Positions 60,526 to 64,000 of a stretch of 64,000 nucleotides of DNA are shown here, one piece after another. A model generated the notes under the pieces. That model saw only the letters and a list, made by a program, of their open reading frames with translations. It was not told where the DNA came from and did no database searches. The position numbers and the translations under genes were made by a program. Origin of the DNA: Roseomonas nitratireducens (GTDB lineage: Bacteria > Pseudomonadota > Alphaproteobacteria > Acetobacterales > Acetobacteraceae); NCBI RefSeq assembly GCF_017813355.1, contig NZ_JAGIYZ010000002.1, positions 349,155 to 413,154 of the forward strand. The letters are read 5' to 3'. Within the stretch, counting starts at the first letter, position 1, and the number at the start of each line of letters is the position of its first letter.

Positions 60526-60632
60526 CGTGCTGCGCCTTCCTTCAACCGGCGCGGTTATAGAGTCCGGGCGCGGCGGGCGCCAAGCCGCCGCTTGACCGCG
60601 CCGGGCGCGCAGCCGATACGGGGCGCCCGCGC

Positions 60633-60703
60633 GGTCCGGTGGCCGAGTGGTCAGGCAAGGGTCTGCAAAACCCTCCACAGCGGTTCGATTCCGCTCCGGA
60701 CCT
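60633..60703 (+). tRNA. tRNA-Cys (GCA)
   Basis: Cloverleaf with acceptor stem GGTCCGG/CCGGACC, D arm GCCGAGTGGTCAGGC, anticodon loop CTGCAAA (anticodon GCA, Cys), T arm with GGTTCGATTC and discriminator T. CCA is not encoded. It marks the start of the accessory stretch at the right of the window. Confidence 0.95.
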
Positions 60704-60781
60704 CGCGCGGTTTTCCGCCATTTTCTGCCCGGCGCCCCAGAGGCCTTTGACACAACCGTGACACAGTCGGCCGCCGGGCCG

Positions 60782-61034
60782 CCTGGGGCGGCCCTGGGCA
60801 TGCCCTGGGGGGCCTGGGCAAGGCCTGGGGCCGCCTGGGGCCGCCGTGGCGGCGCCGCCCTGGGGCGGGGGGCCTGGGGCGGGCCTGGGGGCGCCCCGTA
60901 GGCCGGTGGCGCCGCCCTGCGCGCCTGCCCCTGCCCTGGGCGGGCCTGTGGGGGCCTTGTGGGGCCTGTGGGCGCCCAGCGCCTGGGGCGGCCTGTGGGG
61001 CCTGGGGGCGCCCGGCGCCTGGGCGGGGCCTGGG
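60782..61034. repeat. CCTGGG-rich tract
   Basis: In about 250 bp, 14 copies of CCTGGG (often CCTGGGGC) occur, all on the + strand, mixed with CCTGTGGGG variants. The arrangement is irregular, not a strict tandem. The region from 60704 to 61125 holds no gene I would support; open frames through it are low-complexity Gly/Ala/Pro. Runs of G make G-quadruplex formation possible. Confidence 0.75.
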
Positions 61035-61125
61035 GCCGCGTGGGGCCGCCCTGGCGATGGCCTGCCCCTGCCCTGCCCGGCTTCGCCTCGTGCATCTTGC
61101 ACGACGGAGCCGATATCGTCGGCCC

Positions 61126-61596
61126 ATGTCGAATCGTCCCAACAGCCTGCCGCCGACCGATGCCCTGGCGAAGATCGGCCTGTTCTTCGTCGCGTGGTCA
61201 CACCTCGATTACGCGATGGAACTGGCGATCTGGCACCTAAACGGATGGCGCCCAAGCGAGGGCTATCCCAAGACCGGCAAAGAGCCCTCGGGTAGGCTAC
61301 TGAAACTCCTCACCGACCTCCAAAAGCCGCTGCCCGAACCTGCGCACTCGGACCTGGACAGCATCCTGCGGAACATCAGGCTGTTGATCGAAAGGCGGAA
61401 CTTGCTCGCGCACGCGGTCATTCAGTGGCACGCGCCAGATGCCACGTTGCGGCTGCGCAAGACGACCGACCAGACCGACGACTATGCCCAGCGCATCCGT
61501 CACATCGATCCGCACAACCTAGAGGCGACGGCCGTTGCAACCGGCACCGTGGCTGACGCGCTCCTGCGGTTCATCGGCATGGCGCCGCCCGAATAG
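61126..61596 (+). CDS. HEPN-motif protein
   Basis: 156-residue helical protein. It carries Arg91-Asn-Leu-Leu-Ala-His96, the R-N-x3-H form of the HEPN ribonuclease motif, after a helix SDLDSILRNIRLLIERRN. Other helices resemble the four-helix HEPN bundle (WSHLDYAMELAIWHLNG). HEPN proteins act as RNases in toxin-antitoxin and defence systems. No antitoxin gene is directly adjacent; a nucleotidyltransferase lies 1.5 kb away. Start ATG 61126. Confidence 0.6.
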   Translation: MSNRPNSLPPTDALAKIGLFFVAWSHLDYAMELAIWHLNGWRPSEGYPKTGKEPSGRLLKLLTDLQKPLPEPAHSDLDSILRNIRLLIERRNLLAHAVIQWHAPDATLRLRKTTDQTDDYAQRIRHIDPHNLEATAVATGTVADALLRFIGMAPPE

Positions 61597-61605
61597 ACTG
61601 CACAC

Positions 61606-61971
61606 ATGGCGCCCGACCCGCATCCCCGCCGCAGCCGCTTGCCAGACGATGCCGGCACCTCCAGCGCCTTCCTGGGCGAGGATGGTTCCCTGATGCTCGC
61701 CGCCTACGAGGCGGGTTGGCAGACCGACGCCTACTGGCTCTCCTTCTCCTGCGCCGGCGAGCAGGGGTGCCATCGCATCGTGGATCTCGGCATCCGGCCC
61801 GCCATCGCCCGCTTCGGCCGCACCATGACCATCCGCGGCATCGCCCGGCGGCTCCGCTGCTCCGAGTGCGGGGGGCGCACCATTATCGCCCAAGTCAGCG
61901 CCGACTGCCGTGGTGCCTCAGCCCGCGACCGCGACGGACCGGCGCCGCAGACCCTGGCCAACCTCGCATGA
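61606..61971 (+). CDS. hypothetical protein with possible zinc-ribbon cysteines
   Basis: 121-residue protein. Cysteines in SCAGEQGCH and in LRCSECGGR could form a zinc site. The segment RFGRTMTIRGIARRLRCSECGGR occurs in many small alphaproteobacterial accessory proteins in my memory, but no function is attached. It starts 9 bp after the HEPN gene and overlaps an ATG of the next gene by 4 bp, so they are likely co-transcribed. Confidence 0.6.
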   Translation: MAPDPHPRRSRLPDDAGTSSAFLGEDGSLMLAAYEAGWQTDAYWLSFSCAGEQGCHRIVDLGIRPAIARFGRTMTIRGIARRLRCSECGGRTIIAQVSADCRGASARDRDGPAPQTLANLA

Positions 61972-61997
61972 CAACCTTGGAAGATCAGAGGCTCTCG

Positions 61998-62609
61998 ATG
62001 CGCCTTCGCTCGATGCTGTGCAGCATTATCGTGGCCGCGCTGGCGCTTTCGTATCCAGTGAACGAAGCCCGAGGCCAAGCGCATGATTTCTGCGTGCACC
62101 CGACATTGGGAGACCTTCGCGTTCCGAACTCCTTTGCCACCACTTTCCTCGCGGACCTCCGAGCCCTTCACGCTGCGGTGCCATCGCTCACGCCAGCCGA
62201 GACACAGTGGCTAGAGCGAGAGCGGAACAGCGGGGATCTACACCGCTGGATCCGGGCTACCGGAACGCGTGAATATGCCATCCACGCCTCTCGCAATGAC
62301 ATCAACAACCTTGTCACGGCATTGCGGCAAGCACAGCGCGCTACCGAGCGGACCGACGCGTCTCGGCAATGGATGATGGTAGCCTATTTCCTCGTTGCTC
62401 CTGAACCGGCCGAGCAACTGGCGCGACTCATCCGCGATGGCCTGTTGCGACGGGACGTGCTGCCTCTCGAATGGCGGCTTGCCGCGCGGCCAGATGATGA
62501 CGTGAACCAGATCGCGCGATCGATCATCTTCGCTCGATCCCGGATCACGCGCGACCTCGTGGGATGCACCCTGCCGGCGGTTCTGGGAGTGGGACCGCTG
62601 ATCCAATGA
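61998..62609 (+). CDS. exported hypothetical protein
   Basis: 203-residue protein with a likely signal peptide MRLRSMLCSIIVAALALS and following ARGQA. The ATG at 61998 has AGAGG six bases upstream; another in-frame ATG at 61968 overlaps the previous stop but would put acidic residues before the signal. The mature part is helical with one Cys near each end. Base composition is slightly less GC-rich than its surroundings. No family recognised. Confidence 0.55.
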   Translation: MRLRSMLCSIIVAALALSYPVNEARGQAHDFCVHPTLGDLRVPNSFATTFLADLRALHAAVPSLTPAETQWLERERNSGDLHRWIRATGTREYAIHASRNDINNLVTALRQAQRATERTDASRQWMMVAYFLVAPEPAEQLARLIRDGLLRRDVLPLEWRLAARPDDDVNQIARSIIFARSRITRDLVGCTLPAVLGVGPLIQ

Positions 62610-62707
62610 GATAGACGTGCCGGTCTTCTCGCCGTAGCGCACCAGCCGACCGCCCACGCCGCCGCGCTCGGCCTACGTCCGCACTGGCGGTAGCGCCCGC
62701 CCGCCGC

Positions 62708-62785
62708 CCTGGGGCCGCCCTCGGCGCCTGGGCGGGGGCCTGGGGGGCCTCTGGGCGCGCCTGGGGCTGCTTGCCCTGCCCTGGG
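62708..62785. repeat. second CCTGGG-rich tract
   Basis: Five CCTGGG copies on + in 78 bp, in the same style as 60782-61034, with inverted CCCAGG nearby to the right. It lies in the gene-free gap 62610-62840, just beyond the exported protein gene, so the two tracts bracket the three genes at 61126-62609. Confidence 0.6.
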
Positions 62786-62840
62786 TTGCCTCGGGCGCCC
62801 AGGGCGCCCGCCGTGGTCGGCCGTGGCGGGCCTGCTGGGG

Positions 62841-63068
62841 TCAGCCGGGCGGCTTCGCCTTCCACTCGGCCGCCCACCGCACCTGATCCAGCAGGTGCGT
62901 GACGAGCGGACTTGGCTTCGCGTTCTCCATGGCGGCCAGAATGGCTTCCACATCACCCTCGCCCATCACGCCGGACTTGCGCATCGCCCGCATCATCTGA
63001 CCGCACAGCAGGGCCAGCATGTTCAGGGCCTCGTCCCGCGGATCGGGCGTCGGTGTGGGTTCGGTCAT
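62841..63068 (-). CDS. small hypothetical helical protein
   Basis: 75-residue protein starting at ATG 63068; the open frame continues upstream without protein-like content. Helices LNMLALLCGQMMRAMRKSG and EGDVEAILAAMENAKP are visible. No family recognised. It follows the nucleotidyltransferase gene by 47 bp on the same strand. Confidence 0.5.
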   Translation of the reverse strand: MTEPTPTPDPRDEALNMLALLCGQMMRAMRKSGVMGEGDVEAILAAMENAKPSPLVTHLLDQVRWAAEWKAKPPG

Positions 63069-63115
63069 GTGCACGGTGGTCCTCTGTCCGGCGTCCGGAT
63101 TAGCGTGCCCGAATT

Positions 63116-63763
63116 CTACCCAGCGCCGCCACCACCCCGGCGCCGGTAGAGCAGCACGCCTTCGCGCTTCACCGCCGGGCGGACATAGTCGTCGTCCTTC
63201 GCCAGCACCGACACTTCCACCGGCTGCGCCAGCCGCGAGGCCAGCGCCGTAGCCCAGCCCGCCCGCCGGTCCCACTCCGTTCGGAAGACGGCGGCCGCCC
63301 GGCCCGTCGGTCCTTGCGCCCGCACAGCCGGGTCGGGGTCTATGCTCAGGGCGAGGTCCACATCGCTGCCAGGGAAAGGGTCGCCGACCGCCCGCGACCC
63401 GAAAAGCCACACCATCCGGATCAGCGGCTCGCCCTGCGCCCATTCGCCCACCACAGCGCGCAGGCGATCCAGGCTCCGGCCATGCCGCGCCTCGCGCTCC
63501 TGGCGCCGGTGCGGCTGCTCGGCGTCCATGGCCGTCTCATACAGCCACCCAGGGTAGACCCTCGCCAGCGTGGCCAGGATGACGTTGGGCTCGGTGGCGG
63601 CGATGGCCGGGTCGCCCCCGGCGGCGAGGTAGGCGTCCCGGATGCGGAACCACGCCGCCGGCTCCAGCGTGCCCTCGGCGCCGTTCTGCCGGTAGGCCCG
63701 GCCGACAGCGCGGACGAGGCGCTTATCCCATCGGTTGAGGCTGTGGAAGGTCGGCTGGTTCAC
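63116..63763 (-). CDS. nucleotidyltransferase fused to an unknown N-terminal domain
   Basis: 215-residue protein of two parts. Residues 1-76 match the stand-alone protein at 24118-24417 (50 of 76 identical). The C-terminal part is a MNT-type nucleotidyltransferase: FGSRAVGDPFPGSDVDLAL with Gly122, Ser123, Asp134 and Asp136, the classic GS-x10-DxD site. MNT proteins are often antitoxins that AMPylate HEPN toxins. It starts at ATG 63763. It is on the opposite strand from the HEPN-motif gene. Confidence 0.7.
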   Translation of the reverse strand: MNQPTFHSLNRWDKRLVRAVGRAYRQNGAEGTLEPAAWFRIRDAYLAAGGDPAIAATEPNVILATLARVYPGWLYETAMDAEQPHRRQEREARHGRSLDRLRAVVGEWAQGEPLIRMVWLFGSRAVGDPFPGSDVDLALSIDPDPAVRAQGPTGRAAAVFRTEWDRRAGWATALASRLAQPVEVSVLAKDDDYVRPAVKREGVLLYRRRGGGGAG

Positions 63764-63814
63764 GCCGCCGAGTGTGCCGGCAGCATTCGCGCGCGGCCAG
63801 ATGACCGCAGGGGG

Positions 63815-64000
63815 TCAGCCCGCGCTGGCGCCGGCTGCCTTCAGATGCGCGACCAGGGCCGGCGGCGCCTCGCGGATGGTCAGCCATCGGGCGTCGGCCA
63901 GGATCAGGGCGAGGCTGCCATCGGTGAGGCGCGCGATGGCGCGAACCTCGCGCGTGGCGATCGGCGCGGTGACGCGGAAGTTCGCATCGCCGACGGGCAC
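63815..64000 (-). CDS. partial hypothetical protein at window edge
   Basis: About 61 residues are visible in frame to the right edge, where it reads VPVGDANFRVTAPIA; the true start may be the GTG at the edge or lie outside. It looks like the beta-strand-rich C-terminus of a small protein. No family recognised. Confidence 0.35.
   Translation of the reverse strand: MPVGDANFRVTAPIATREVRAIARLTDGSLALILADARWLTIREAPPALVAHLKAAGASAG

Noticed and set aside
60542..61255. Pro/Ala/Gly-rich open frames through the CCTGGG tract
   Set aside because: Low-complexity translation of the repeat in every frame, no ribosome site or family content; treated as repeat DNA.
61126..63763. A classic two-gene HEPN-MNT toxin-antitoxin operon
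   Set aside because: The two genes are 1.5 kb apart on opposite strands with other genes between, so a standard operon is not supported.

Overview
The window is GC-rich chromosomal DNA of an alphaproteobacterium, most likely an Acetobacteraceae member close to Roseomonas. That assignment is an inference. It rests on gene order (gyrA-coaD-peptidylprolyl isomerases; dgt-argS-SPOR-nagZ-M50-scpA-scpB-tatB-tatC-serS; popZ beside valS), on an alphaproteobacterial LexA box (GTTC-N7-GTTC) between ssb and uvrA, and on the catabolic families present (dimethylformamidase-like protein, Bug-type receptor, DUF6282 amidohydrolase).

Positions 1-12451 hold a nitrogen-compound uptake and catabolism cluster. 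It has two paralogous polar amino acid ABC transporter sets (2528-4733 without an ATPase, 8546-11516 with one). Between them lies a leftward operon for a three-part flavin/iron-sulfur amine dehydrogenase of the HcnABC/opine oxidase/D-hydroxyproline dehydrogenase type plus a DapA-family lyase. A dimethylformamidase-like protein (cut by the window edge), a class II aldolase and a DUF6282 metal hydrolase flank them. A plausible scheme is import of an amino acid-like compound, oxidation by the flavoenzyme, then cleavage or deamination by the DapA-like enzyme.

Positions 12460-25452 are an integrated mobile element of about 13 kb. It is bounded by a perfect 47-bp direct repeat made of the 3' part of tRNA-Lys(TTT). 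The intact tRNA is at the right end, and a tyrosine integrase is at the left. An identical 18-bp tandem motif, a likely integrase arm site, lies just inside each end. The cargo includes an excisionase-like HTH gene, a string of small unknown genes, a protein resembling podoviral internal virion proteins, a Toprim primase, a RepA-like ATPase followed by an iteron-like cluster, a DUF5681 protein and a serine recombinase. Three leftward genes, one possibly HEPN-like, close the element. No portal, capsid, large terminase or tail gene was seen. The layout fits a phage satellite or a replicating integrative element, or a decayed prophage.

Positions 25491-60525 are mostly housekeeping: gyrA-coaD-ppi, ssb/uvrA, sodB, yajC, a DUF815 ATPase, serS, tatBC, scpAB, nagZ, argS, dgt, an IscA-type protein, exonuclease III, ilvD, valS, popZ, a TolC-family channel and a PCMT-like methyltransferase. 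A few unknown exported proteins and a possible new zinc-peptidase-like protein are scattered among them.

From tRNA-Cys (60633) to the end is a second accessory stretch. It has a HEPN-motif protein, a zinc-ribbon-like protein, an exported protein and a nucleotidyltransferase whose N-terminal domain also occurs as a stand-alone gene in the tRNA-Lys element. Two tracts very rich in CCTGGG flank the first three of these genes.
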